Shown here: piece after piece, positions 1 to 6,851 of the stretch | Layout of the letters: every line of letters starts with the position of its first letter | Numbering within the stretch: the first letter of the stretch is position 1 | Assembly: GCA_006227085.1 (NCBI GenBank) | Contig: SBFY01000149.1 | Span: forward strand, 1-16,996 | Origin: Gammaproteobacteria bacterium | GTDB taxonomy: Bacteria > Pseudomonadota > Gammaproteobacteria > Pseudomonadales > M0112 | Direction of reading: 5' to 3' | DNA: 16,996 bases | The notes under the pieces: generated by a model | What the model was told of the DNA's origin: nothing | What the model saw: only the letters and a program-made list of their open reading frames with translations | The model's database searches: none | Translations under genes and position numbers: made by a program

Positions 1-501
1 CCGGTCGAGGACTACATGGCCAACCTGGTGGTGGCCCAGCTGCTGTTCCTGGAGTCGGAAAACCCGGACAAGGATATCCACTTGTATATCAACTCCCCGG
101 GTGGCTCGGTCACGGCTGGCTTGTCGATTTACGACACCATGCAGTTCATCAAGCCGGATGTATCGACCATGTGCATTGGCCAGGCGGCCAGCATGGGGGC
201 CTTCCTGCTGGCGGGCGGAGCCAAGGGCAAGCGCTATTGCCTGCCCAACAGCCGGGTCATGATCCACCAGCCCAGTGGCGGCGCCCATGGCCAGGCCACG
301 GACATCGATATCCACGCCCGCGAAATCCTTATTATCCGTGAGCGTTTGAACCAGTTGCTGGCCCATCACACCGGCCAGGATATCGAGACCATCCGCAAGG
401 ATACCGAGCGCGATAACTTCATGAATCCCGTGCAGGCCAAGGAATATGGCCTGATTGACGAAATTCTGGACAAACGCCCGGGAGAAGCTGCCAAAAAGTA
501 A
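1..501 (+). CDS. clpP: ATP-dependent Clp protease proteolytic subunit ClpP (5' end cut by window)
   Basis: ClpP is the serine peptidase of the ClpXP and ClpAP complexes in the cytoplasm; two seven-subunit rings form a chamber that degrades proteins fed in by the ATPase partner. The reading frame is open from base 1, so the true start lies upstream. The first in-frame ATG, at 16, is internal (E. coli ClpP also has a Met there). By comparison with E. coli ClpP roughly 45-50 N-terminal residues are missing. Counting from the ATG at 16, the catalytic triad is Ser59 (in GQAASMGA), His84 (in MIHQP) and Asp133 (in DTERD). The spacings of 25 and 49 residues equal those of E. coli Ser97/His122/Asp171. 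The stop TAA is at 499-501. clpX follows after 68 bases, the usual clpP-clpX order. Identification is very secure; only the start is unseen. Confidence 0.97.
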   Translation, partial: PVEDYMANLVVAQLLFLESENPDKDIHLYINSPGGSVTAGLSIYDTMQFIKPDVSTMCIGQAASMGAFLLAGGAKGKRYCLPNSRVMIHQPSGGAHGQATDIDIHAREILIIRERLNQLLAHHTGQDIETIRKDTERDNFMNPVQAKEYGLIDEILDKRPGEAAKK

Positions 502-504
502 TCC

Positions 505-595
505 GGAGGGTTGATATTTGGCGGCAAACACTCCATCTTTACCCTATACAGGCACCGAAGAAGCACGGCATGAGCAAGGATACCCGCGGTTCTGA
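505..595 (+). other. Possible leader ORF with Shine-Dalgarno overlapping the clpX start
   Basis: Directly after the clpP stop lies a strong Shine-Dalgarno-like GGAGGG (505-510). Seven bases downstream a TTG at 518 opens a 25-codon frame ending in TGA at 593-595, 26 bases inside clpX and in a different frame. A ribosome finishing this frame would stop just past the clpX ATG at 570, which could couple or modulate clpX translation. The alternative is an unused SD-like stretch. I recognise no homologue, and the peptide is too short to judge by codon use. Confidence 0.2.
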
Positions 596-1865
596 CGATA
601 ACGGCAAGGTGTTGCACTGTTCGTTCTGTCACAAGAGCCAGCACGAGGTGCGGAAACTGATTGCCGGTCCTTCCGTGTTCATCTGCGATGAATGCGTTGA
701 CCTGTGCAATGACATCATCCGGGAAGAGGTCCAGGAAGCGGGTGCCGAGGCGGCGCTCGACAAGCTCCCTACGCCGGCTGAAATCAAGGATATCCTCGAC
801 CAGTACGTGATCGGCCAGGAACGTGCCAAGAAAGTCCTGTCTGTAGCGGTGTACAACCATTACAAGCGTCTCGATTACCGGGGCTCCAGCAAGGACGATG
901 TCGAGATCGGCAAGAGCAATATCCTGCTGGTCGGCCCGACCGGTAGCGGCAAGACCCTGCTGGCTGAAACCCTGGCGCGCTTGCTGGATGTGCCGTTCAC
1001 GATTGCCGATGCCACCACGCTGACCGAAGCCGGTTATGTGGGTGAGGATGTCGAGAACATCATCCAGAAACTGCTGCAGAAATGTGAATACGACGTTGAA
1101 AAAGCCCAGCGTGGCATCGTCTATATCGATGAGATCGACAAGATTTCCCGCAAGGGCGATAACCCCTCCATTACCCGCGATGTGTCGGGTGAAGGCGTCC
1201 AGCAGGCTTTGCTGAAGCTGATTGAAGGCACCGTGGCTTCCGTGCCGCCACAGGGTGGTCGCAAGCATCCGCAGCAGGAATTCCTGCAAGTCGATACCAC
1301 CAATATCCTGTTCATCTGTGGTGGTGCTTTTGCTGGTATCGAGAAAGTCATCCGTGACCGTTCCGAGAAGGGCGGTATTGGTTTCTCGGCAGAAGTGAAA
1401 AGCAAGGACGACAAGCGCAATCTCGGTGTGGTGCTTGGCGAGCTGGAGCCGGAAGACCTGATCAAGTTCGGCCTGATTCCCGAATTTGTCGGTCGCTTGC
1501 CCGTGGTCGCGACCCTGGAAGAACTGGATGAGCCAGCACTGATCCAGATCCTGACCGAACCGCGCAACGCCCTGGTGAAGCAGTACGCCCGCCTGTTCGA
1601 AATGGAAGGCGTGGAGATTGATTTCCGGGAAGACGCCTTGCGTGCCGTCGCCCAGCGCGCCCTGGAACGCAAAACCGGTGCAAGGGGCCTGCGTTCAATC
1701 CTGGAAAATGTGTTGCTCGACACCATGTACCAGATTCCTTCCGAGGAGCACGTACAGAAGGTCGTGATTGATGAATCCGTGATTACGGGGGAATCCGAGC
1801 CTATCCTGGTGTATGAAAACAAGGATAGCGGATCGGCCCTGCAGACCGCAGACGACAGGGGTTGA
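570..1865 (+). CDS. clpX: ATP-dependent Clp protease ATP-binding subunit ClpX
   Basis: ClpX is the AAA+ unfoldase that recognises tagged substrates, unfolds them and threads them into ClpP. At 431 aa it is close to E. coli ClpX (424). The N-terminal zinc-binding domain has Cys17, Cys20, Cys39 and Cys42. Walker A is GPTGSGKT at 122-129, pore loop GYVG at 155-158, Walker B IVYIDEID at 183-190, and the RKH loop at 231-233. The IGF tripeptide that docks into ClpP is at 270-272, and the sensor-2 segment GARGLRSI at 370-377. All expected motifs are intact. The ATG at 570 gives the family's normal N-terminus, but the upstream GAAGAAG is a poor Shine-Dalgarno. A much better GGAGGG lies far upstream at 505-510 (see findings). 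Together with clpP upstream it forms the ClpXP gene pair. Confidence 0.98.
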   Translation: MSKDTRGSDDNGKVLHCSFCHKSQHEVRKLIAGPSVFICDECVDLCNDIIREEVQEAGAEAALDKLPTPAEIKDILDQYVIGQERAKKVLSVAVYNHYKRLDYRGSSKDDVEIGKSNILLVGPTGSGKTLLAETLARLLDVPFTIADATTLTEAGYVGEDVENIIQKLLQKCEYDVEKAQRGIVYIDEIDKISRKGDNPSITRDVSGEGVQQALLKLIEGTVASVPPQGGRKHPQQEFLQVDTTNILFICGGAFAGIEKVIRDRSEKGGIGFSAEVKSKDDKRNLGVVLGELEPEDLIKFGLIPEFVGRLPVVATLEELDEPALIQILTEPRNALVKQYARLFEMEGVEIDFREDALRAVAQRALERKTGARGLRSILENVLLDTMYQIPSEEHVQKVVIDESVITGESEPILVYENKDSGSALQTADDRG

Positions 1866-1868
1866 TGG

Positions 1869-1935
1869 CAACTGTCCGTGCCGACGGCTGTGCCCTTGAA
1901 ACTGCCGGTTTCGCCCCCATTTCGGTAGACAGTTG
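1869..1935. repeat. Inverted repeat bracketing the lon heat-shock promoter
   Basis: CAACTGTC at 1869-1876 is the exact reverse complement of GACAGTTG at 1928-1935. The pairing could extend by a G-U and a G-C pair outward. The 51 bases between the arms contain the complete sigma-32 promoter. A further 5-bp inverted repeat (GAAAC at 1898-1902, GTTTC at 1908-1912) sits across its -35/spacer. It could be a repressor site, a structure in clpX read-through RNA, or chance. Confidence 0.4.
1895..1922 (+). promoter_or_regulatory. Heat-shock (sigma-32) promoter of lon
   Basis: CTTGAAA at 1895-1901 and CCCCATTT at 1915-1922 are separated by 13 bases. This matches the RpoH (sigma-32) consensus of CTTGAAA, a 13-15 base gap, then CCCCATnT. 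Transcription would start near 1929, giving a leader of about 30 bases before the lon ATG at 1958. lon is a known RpoH target in E. coli. The match is sequence-based, with no experimental support. Confidence 0.88.
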
Positions 1936-1957
1936 TCCAAGTTGATCGGGATGTACC

Positions 1958-4399
1958 ATGTCGGGCGAACAATCCATGACTGAAAACCAATCGTTTGAAT
2001 CCATCCAGGATTTCCCGCTGCTGCCTTTGCGCGATGTGGTGGTGTATCCGAGCATGGTGGTGCCTTTGTTTGTCGGCCGCGATAAATCCATTCTCGCGCT
2101 CGAAGCAGCCATGGCGAGTAACAAGCAGGTTTTGTTGCTGGCGCAAAAAACCGCGTCGGAAGATGACCCGGGCGAAGGTGACTTGTTTGCTGTCGGTACG
2201 GTGGCAACGGTGTTGCAGATGCTCAAGCTTCCCGATGGCACGGTCAAGGTGCTGGTGGAGGGCACGCAGCGCGCAACCGTCCAGACCATCCAGCGTGAAG
2301 GGGAATACCTGTCAGCGACGGTCGGATTGTGGCCGGATGAAGACAAGGTGACGGCTGATGCCACCACGGTGGTGAAGGCAGCTATCAACCAGTTTGAGCA
2401 GTATGTCCAGCAAACCAAGAAAGTGCCCACGGAAGTCCTGGGTGCGCTGACCGGTATTGATGCACCGGGTCGTTTGGCTGACACCATGGCAGCACACCTG
2501 TCATTGCGCATTGACCAGAAGCAGGCTGTGCTCGAAGTCCGGAATCCCCTCGATCGCATTGAGCATGTGATGGGCTTGCTGCAGGGTGAGCTGGATGTGC
2601 ATCAGGTGGAGCGTCGTATCCGCGGGCGCATCAAGAAACAGATGGAGAAAAGCCAGCGCGAGTACTACCTGAATGAGCAGATGAAAGCGATCCAGCGTGA
2701 GCTGGGAGACCTGGATGAAGACCAGCCGAATGAGCTGGAAGAGCTCGAAAAGCGCTTGCATGAATCGGGTATGCCCAAGGAAGCGGCAGATAAGACCCGT
2801 GCCGAATTGAATAAACTGAAAATGATGTCACCGATGTCAGCGGAAGCATCGGTATTGCGCAGCTATCTGGACTGGATGCTCAATATCCCATGGAAAAAAC
2901 GCAGCCGCGTTGCCCATGATCTCGGTAAAGCGAAAAACACGCTGGATACGGATCATTACGGTCTTGATGAAGTGAAAGACCGGATTCTCGAATACCTGGC
3001 CGTGCAGCAGCGTGTCCGCAAGATCAAAGGACCGGTGTTGTGCCTGGTGGGCCCGCCGGGTGTGGGCAAGACCTCGCTGGGCGAGTCGATCGCCCGCGCG
3101 ACCAATCGCAAATTTGTGCGCATGGCCTTGGGTGGTGTGCGTGATGAAGCGGAAATCCGTGGTCACCGTCGCACCTATATTGGTTCCTTGCCGGGCAAGG
3201 TGATCCAGAAGATGTCGAAAGTGGGCGTGAAAAACCCGCTATTCCTGCTGGATGAAATTGACAAGATGGGCATGGATCATCGTGGTGATCCTGCATCGGC
3301 CTTGCTGGAAGTGCTCGACCCCGAGCAAAACCACACCTTCAATGATCATTACCTGGAAGTGGATTACGACTTGTCGGAAGTGATGTTCGTGTGCACCTCC
3401 AATTCCATGAATATCCCGGCACCGCTATTGGATCGGATGGAGGTCATCCGTATCCCGGGGTATACCGAAGACGAGAAGGTGAACATTGCCTTGCGCTATC
3501 TCGTGCCGAAGCAAATGAAGAACAGTGGCTTGAGGAAAGACGAGCTGGCATTCACGGAAGAGGGTATCCGTCACCTGATTCGCTATTACACACGCGAATC
3601 CGGTGTGCGTGGGTTGGAGCGTGCGATTGCCAAGATCTGTCGCAAGGTGGTGAAAGAATCCTTGCTGTCCAAAGGGCAGTCAGCATTGATCACGATTACG
3701 CCAGAGCAGGTTGAGCAATATTCCGGTGTGCGCAAGTTCAGCTATGGGCGTGCCCAGGACAAGAACCAGATTGGACAGGTCACTGGTTTGGCGTGGACAC
3801 AGGTGGGCGGTGAATTGCTGACCATCGAGGCTACTGCCGTTCCAGGTAAGGGCCGCATTATCAAAACTGGCTCGTTGGGTGATGTGATGCAGGAATCCAT
3901 CCAGGCTGCATTGACCGTGGTGCGCAGTCGTGCACAGGTACTGGGTATTCCGGGTAATTTCCACGAGAAATATGACCTGCATGTGCATGTGCCGGAAGGT
4001 GCCACACCCAAGGATGGCCCGAGTGCCGGCATTGGTATGTGCACAGCGCTGGTGTCTGTCTTTACCGGTATCCCGGTGCGTTCCGATGTGGCGATGACGG
4101 GTGAGATTACACTGCGTGGTGAAGTACTGCCTATTGGTGGCTTGAAAGAGAAGCTCCTGGCAGCGCACCGGGGTGGGATCGGGTGTGTGGTTATCCCGAA
4201 GGAAAATGAGCGTGATTTGAAAGAGATTCCGGATAACATCAAGGAATCATTGGAAATTCACACTGCGCAATGGATTGATGAAGTGCTGGCAGTGGCATTG
4301 GAAAAAATGCCGCAACCATTGTCGGATGAAGAATTCAAGGCGTTATCGACACCAACCAAAGGTGGCGATAGCCCTGAAGACCGCGTAAGTACCCATTGA
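1958..4399 (+). CDS. lon: ATP-dependent protease Lon (LonA type)
   Basis: Lon is a cytoplasmic, homohexameric AAA+ serine protease that degrades damaged and short-lived regulatory proteins. The order is N-terminal substrate-binding domain (about 20-320), AAA+ domain, then C-terminal protease domain. Walker A is GPPGVGKT at 365-372, and Walker B is LFLLDEID with Asp432-Glu433. The catalytic dyad is Ser689 (in PKDGPSAG) and Lys732 (second Lys of GGLKEK). The 43-residue spacing equals E. coli Ser679/Lys722. At 813 aa it is somewhat longer than E. coli Lon (784), with extra residues at both ends. The ATG at 1958 has a modest GGGA six bases upstream. An in-frame ATG at 1976 is an alternative that would remove six residues. 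It has its own heat-shock promoter after clpX and is followed by hupB, as in enterics and Pseudomonas. Confidence 0.98.
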   Translation: MSGEQSMTENQSFESIQDFPLLPLRDVVVYPSMVVPLFVGRDKSILALEAAMASNKQVLLLAQKTASEDDPGEGDLFAVGTVATVLQMLKLPDGTVKVLVEGTQRATVQTIQREGEYLSATVGLWPDEDKVTADATTVVKAAINQFEQYVQQTKKVPTEVLGALTGIDAPGRLADTMAAHLSLRIDQKQAVLEVRNPLDRIEHVMGLLQGELDVHQVERRIRGRIKKQMEKSQREYYLNEQMKAIQRELGDLDEDQPNELEELEKRLHESGMPKEAADKTRAELNKLKMMSPMSAEASVLRSYLDWMLNIPWKKRSRVAHDLGKAKNTLDTDHYGLDEVKDRILEYLAVQQRVRKIKGPVLCLVGPPGVGKTSLGESIARATNRKFVRMALGGVRDEAEIRGHRRTYIGSLPGKVIQKMSKVGVKNPLFLLDEIDKMGMDHRGDPASALLEVLDPEQNHTFNDHYLEVDYDLSEVMFVCTSNSMNIPAPLLDRMEVIRIPGYTEDEKVNIALRYLVPKQMKNSGLRKDELAFTEEGIRHLIRYYTRESGVRGLERAIAKICRKVVKESLLSKGQSALITITPEQVEQYSGVRKFSYGRAQDKNQIGQVTGLAWTQVGGELLTIEATAVPGKGRIIKTGSLGDVMQESIQAALTVVRSRAQVLGIPGNFHEKYDLHVHVPEGATPKDGPSAGIGMCTALVSVFTGIPVRSDVAMTGEITLRGEVLPIGGLKEKLLAAHRGGIGCVVIPKENERDLKEIPDNIKESLEIHTAQWIDEVLAVALEKMPQPLSDEEFKALSTPTKGGDSPEDRVSTH

Positions 4400-4405
4400 T
4401 TTTGG

Positions 4406-4434
4406 TTGACCCGCGGGGGCTTGCTTGGTATAAA
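4406..4434 (+). promoter_or_regulatory. Sigma-70 promoter of hupB
   Basis: The -35 TTGACC (4406-4411) and -10 TATAAA (4429-4434) are 17 bases apart, a near-ideal housekeeping promoter. Transcription would begin near 4441, giving a leader of almost 80 bases before the hupB GTG. The spacer carries the palindrome CCCGCGGG (4410-4417), which touches the -35. Confidence 0.8.
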
Positions 4435-4450
4435 AACCGCCATCTGTAAC

Positions 4451-4462
4451 GGCCCGCGGGCC
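4451..4462. repeat. Perfect 12-base palindrome in the hupB leader
   Basis: GGCCCGCGGGCC at 4451-4462 is a perfect GC-only palindrome just downstream of the predicted hupB start of transcription. Its core CCCGCGGG recurs in the promoter spacer at 4410-4417, 43 bases upstream, or about four helical turns. It could be part of an operator pair or a compact RNA hairpin; no regulator is known to me. Confidence 0.4.
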
Positions 4463-4518
4463 ATGGATGTCCTGACCGATGTGTCTCTCTACCACTGATA
4501 AGGATTAAGGGGAATACT

Positions 4519-4791
4519 GTGAATAAATCTGAACTGATTGATGCAATTGCCGAAGCCGCTGATTTGTCAAAGGCAGATGCCGGCCGTGCATTGGATGCAA
4601 TGGTTGATGCCATTACGGCTGCCTTGAAAAAGGGCGACTCCGTGTCCCTGGTAGGCTTTGGTACATTTGCCGCCAAGCAGCGTGCAGCCCGTACTGGCCG
4701 TAACCCGCAGACTGGCGAAGAAATCAAGATCAAGGCATCAGTGGTGCCTTCGTTCAAGGCCGGTAAAGGTTTGAAGGATGCATTGAATTAA
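4519..4791 (+). CDS. hupB: DNA-binding protein HU-beta
   Basis: HU is a small histone-like protein that bends DNA non-specifically and helps compact the nucleoid. At 90 aa it has exactly the usual HU length. The N-terminus (MNKSELIDAIA), the GFGTF turn at 46-50 and the beta-arm motif GRNPQTG at 60-66 are visible. The arm includes Pro63, the residue that intercalates into DNA. The GTG start at 4519 is chosen because AAGGGGAA (about 4507-4514) sits at good distance and the protein then begins as in E. coli HupB. It has its own sigma-70 promoter and a strong terminator, so it can be expressed apart from lon. The lon-hupB-ppiD order favours HU-beta over HU-alpha. Confidence 0.97.
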   Translation: MNKSELIDAIAEAADLSKADAGRALDAMVDAITAALKKGDSVSLVGFGTFAAKQRAARTGRNPQTGEEIKIKASVVPSFKAGKGLKDALN

Positions 4792-4811
4792 TGCGCCATT
4801 GATCATCTTGC

Positions 4812-4845
4812 AAAAGCGCATCGAGAGGTGCGCTTTTTGCTTTTA
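4812..4845 (+). terminator. Intrinsic terminator after hupB
   Basis: AAAAGCGCA (4812-4820) pairs perfectly with TGCGCTTTT (4829-4837) around an 8-base loop. T-rich sequence follows (TTTTTGCTTTT to about 4844). It begins 20 bases after the hupB stop and separates hupB from ppiD, so ppiD is reached by read-through or an unseen promoter. Confidence 0.85.
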
Positions 4846-4867
4846 AGGAATAACCACGGTTTCTATC

Positions 4868-6745
4868 ATGCTGCAGAATATTCGCGATAACGCCCAAGGA
4901 CTGATTGCCAAATTCCTGGTGGCTTTCATCGCTATCGGGTTTGTTTTTTTTGGGGTTGATTTCCTGGGTGTCACCAAGACGCCTCCCAAGGCTGAAGTCA
5001 ATGGCATTGAAATTACCGATGCTGAATTCCGTGCGGCCCTGGAACGACAGAAGGCGCAGATTGCAGCACGCATGGGGTCGGCTTTCGATCCGGAACAGTT
5101 CCAGGATGACCAGCTGGCGAAGCCGGTGCTGGAGTCACTGGTGCAGCAGGCATTGTTGTCCAACGTCGCGGAATCGATGGGTCTGGCTGCGCCCAAAAAC
5201 CTGATTGATGCCATGATCCTGCAAGAGACAGTCTTCCAGGAAAATGGCGTGTTTTCGGAAAACCGCTTTCGCAACATCCTCGCGAATGCCGGTATGACGC
5301 CCGCGTCCTATCGTTCAGCGCTGGCATCGGATATCCGCCAGCAACACCTGTTGTCAGGTGTTGCCTTGAGTGAGTTCAGTGATAAAGCCCATCTGGGCAC
5401 CTTGGTGCAATTGCTGCGCCAAGAACGTGATGTGCGTTACATCACCTTATCCCAGGATGCTTTCCTGCAAGGCATTACGCTGACCAATGAAGAGTTGCTG
5501 TCTTATTATGAACAGCATCCCAATGATTTTTTCAGTGATGAAGAAGTTTCCATTGAATATGTGGAAATGAAAAAGTCGGATTTTTACCCGGAAATTCCTG
5601 AAACACAGATTCGTGCGCGCTATGAGCAGGAATATGCCGACTATCAGGGCAGCAAGGAATACCATGCTGCGCACATCCTGTTGGAAACCAATGAAGGAAC
5701 TTCAGTTGAGCAGGCTACGCAAAAGCTGGAAACCTTGCGTGAGCGTATGGCGGCTGGCGAATCTTTCGAGGCATTGGCTGCCAGCTATTCACAGGATCCC
5801 AGCAGTGCCCGCAGTGGCGGTGATGTGGGATACAGCGCGGGTGATGTGTTCCCTGAAGCGTTTGAGCAGGCTCTGCAGTCCTTGCAAGTTGGGCAGGTGT
5901 CTGCTCCCGTGGTCACGGAGTCTGGTGTTCATTTGGTGAAATTGCTGGATACCCGTGCCAAGGCTGCTCCCGAGTATGTTGAAGTGCGTGACCGGTTGGA
6001 ATTGGCGTTGCAGCAACAGGCCGCCGAAAATACCTTTGTTGAAAAGATTGATGAACTGGCTGACCAGACCTTTACGGCACCAGACCTGGCGTCGGCTGCC
6101 GGCATCCTGGGCTTGACCGTCCAGAAGGCGGATCTCAAGAAAAACACCCTGCAACAGGGGCCTTTGGCCAATGCGCTGGTTCGTGCTGCAGCCTTTAATC
6201 CTGAGTTGATTGGTTCTGGAAACAACAGCCAGGTGCTGGAGCTGGATGATGGTCGCGTGATGGTGATTCGTGTCACGGCACACCGTCCTGCAGCCCTGAT
6301 CCCGTTTGACCAGGTCCAGGAAGACGTGCGTGCCCAGGCAGTGATTGCCAAGGCCAATGAGCAGATGCAAGCAACAGCAGCGAAGCTGCGTGATCAGTTG
6401 CTGGCTGGCGGGGACGTGGAAACGGTAGCATTGGCAGCGGGTTACCCCTGGCAGGTGCAATTGGCGGCCAACCGGTTTGATGGCAAATTGCCTCCCGCTA
6501 TCCAGGCCAAGGCCTTTGCCGTGCCTGCGCCGGCGGGTAGCCAACGCATTATTGAAATCGTGGATGCCTCTATCCGTGAAGTGGTGGTGATGGAAGTCAG
6601 CGGTATCCGTGACGGATCACTGGATCGCATGCCCGCCATGGAAGCATCCGGCTTGCAACAGTTTGCCGCCAGCGAACAGGCCCAGGTACTGCTGTCCCTG
6701 TGGCGGGACAAGCTGAAACAGGACGCGGATATCCAATACCATTGA
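4868..6745 (+). CDS. ppiD: Peptidyl-prolyl isomerase PpiD, inner-membrane periplasmic chaperone
   Basis: PpiD-family proteins are anchored in the inner membrane with a large periplasmic part and help newly exported proteins fold near the Sec translocon. Here a short cytoplasmic stretch (1-11) is followed by one hydrophobic anchor (about 12-30, with FVFFG). A SurA-N-like chaperone domain occupies about 35-190. A single parvulin domain lies at about 265-360, beginning at AAHILLE (267) and ending at GVHLVKL (353-359). A long C-terminal part follows. The length of 625 aa matches E. coli PpiD (623). The ATG at 4868 gives the correct N-in anchor, but no good Shine-Dalgarno is near; AAGGA (4845-4849) is too far. 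The position after hupB is the conserved one. Whether the parvulin domain is catalytically active cannot be told here; in E. coli it is reported inactive. Confidence 0.95.
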   Translation: MLQNIRDNAQGLIAKFLVAFIAIGFVFFGVDFLGVTKTPPKAEVNGIEITDAEFRAALERQKAQIAARMGSAFDPEQFQDDQLAKPVLESLVQQALLSNVAESMGLAAPKNLIDAMILQETVFQENGVFSENRFRNILANAGMTPASYRSALASDIRQQHLLSGVALSEFSDKAHLGTLVQLLRQERDVRYITLSQDAFLQGITLTNEELLSYYEQHPNDFFSDEEVSIEYVEMKKSDFYPEIPETQIRARYEQEYADYQGSKEYHAAHILLETNEGTSVEQATQKLETLRERMAAGESFEALAASYSQDPSSARSGGDVGYSAGDVFPEAFEQALQSLQVGQVSAPVVTESGVHLVKLLDTRAKAAPEYVEVRDRLELALQQQAAENTFVEKIDELADQTFTAPDLASAAGILGLTVQKADLKKNTLQQGPLANALVRAAAFNPELIGSGNNSQVLELDDGRVMVIRVTAHRPAALIPFDQVQEDVRAQAVIAKANEQMQATAAKLRDQLLAGGDVETVALAAGYPWQVQLAANRFDGKLPPAIQAKAFAVPAPAGSQRIIEIVDASIREVVVMEVSGIRDGSLDRMPAMEASGLQQFAASEQAQVLLSLWRDKLKQDADIQYH

Positions 6746-6785
6746 TGAGGTGCCCGGGGTGATGGCTGCCTTGCGTGCCCCCATC

Positions 6786-6794
6786 TGCTAGAAT
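6786..6794 (+). promoter_or_regulatory. Extended -10 promoter for the serA-like gene
   Basis: TG (6786-6787), one base, then TAGAAT (6789-6794) forms an extended -10 element. A weak -35 (CTGCCT, 6766-6771) is 17 bases upstream. Transcription would start near 6801, about 50 bases before the GTG. It overlaps the probable ppiD terminator hairpin. Confidence 0.55.
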
Positions 6795-6830
6795 GCGCCC
6801 GGCTGTGACCCAGTCGGGCGCCTTGTTTTA
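6795..6830 (+). terminator. Probable intrinsic terminator of ppiD
   Basis: GCGCCCG (6795-6801) pairs perfectly with CGGGCGC (6815-6821). A short inner CTG/CAG pairing is possible, and a T-rich tail (TTGTTTTA, 6823-6830) follows. RNA started from the adjacent extended -10 promoter would lack most of the left arm. The hairpin would therefore act on transcripts coming from ppiD and not on the new one. Confidence 0.55.
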
Positions 6831-6851
6831 CCTTTTCGGAGAACCTTCGCT

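Noticed and set aside
511..550. Separate sigma-70 promoter for clpX
   Set aside because: TTGATA (511-516) is a fair -35, but the only -10-like TATACA (545-550) is 28 bases away and the closer candidates are poor. I do not report it as a promoter.
366..1289. Long open frame on the minus strand opposite clpP/clpX (about 307 codons)
   Set aside because: It lies wholly antisense to two certain, motif-complete genes, resembles no known family and has no ribosome site. It is a by-product of the codon bias of clpX.
6771..6794. TTGCGT (6771-6776) as -35 for the serA-like promoter
   Set aside because: Only 12 bases separate it from TAGAAT, too short for sigma-70. The extended -10 explanation is preferred.
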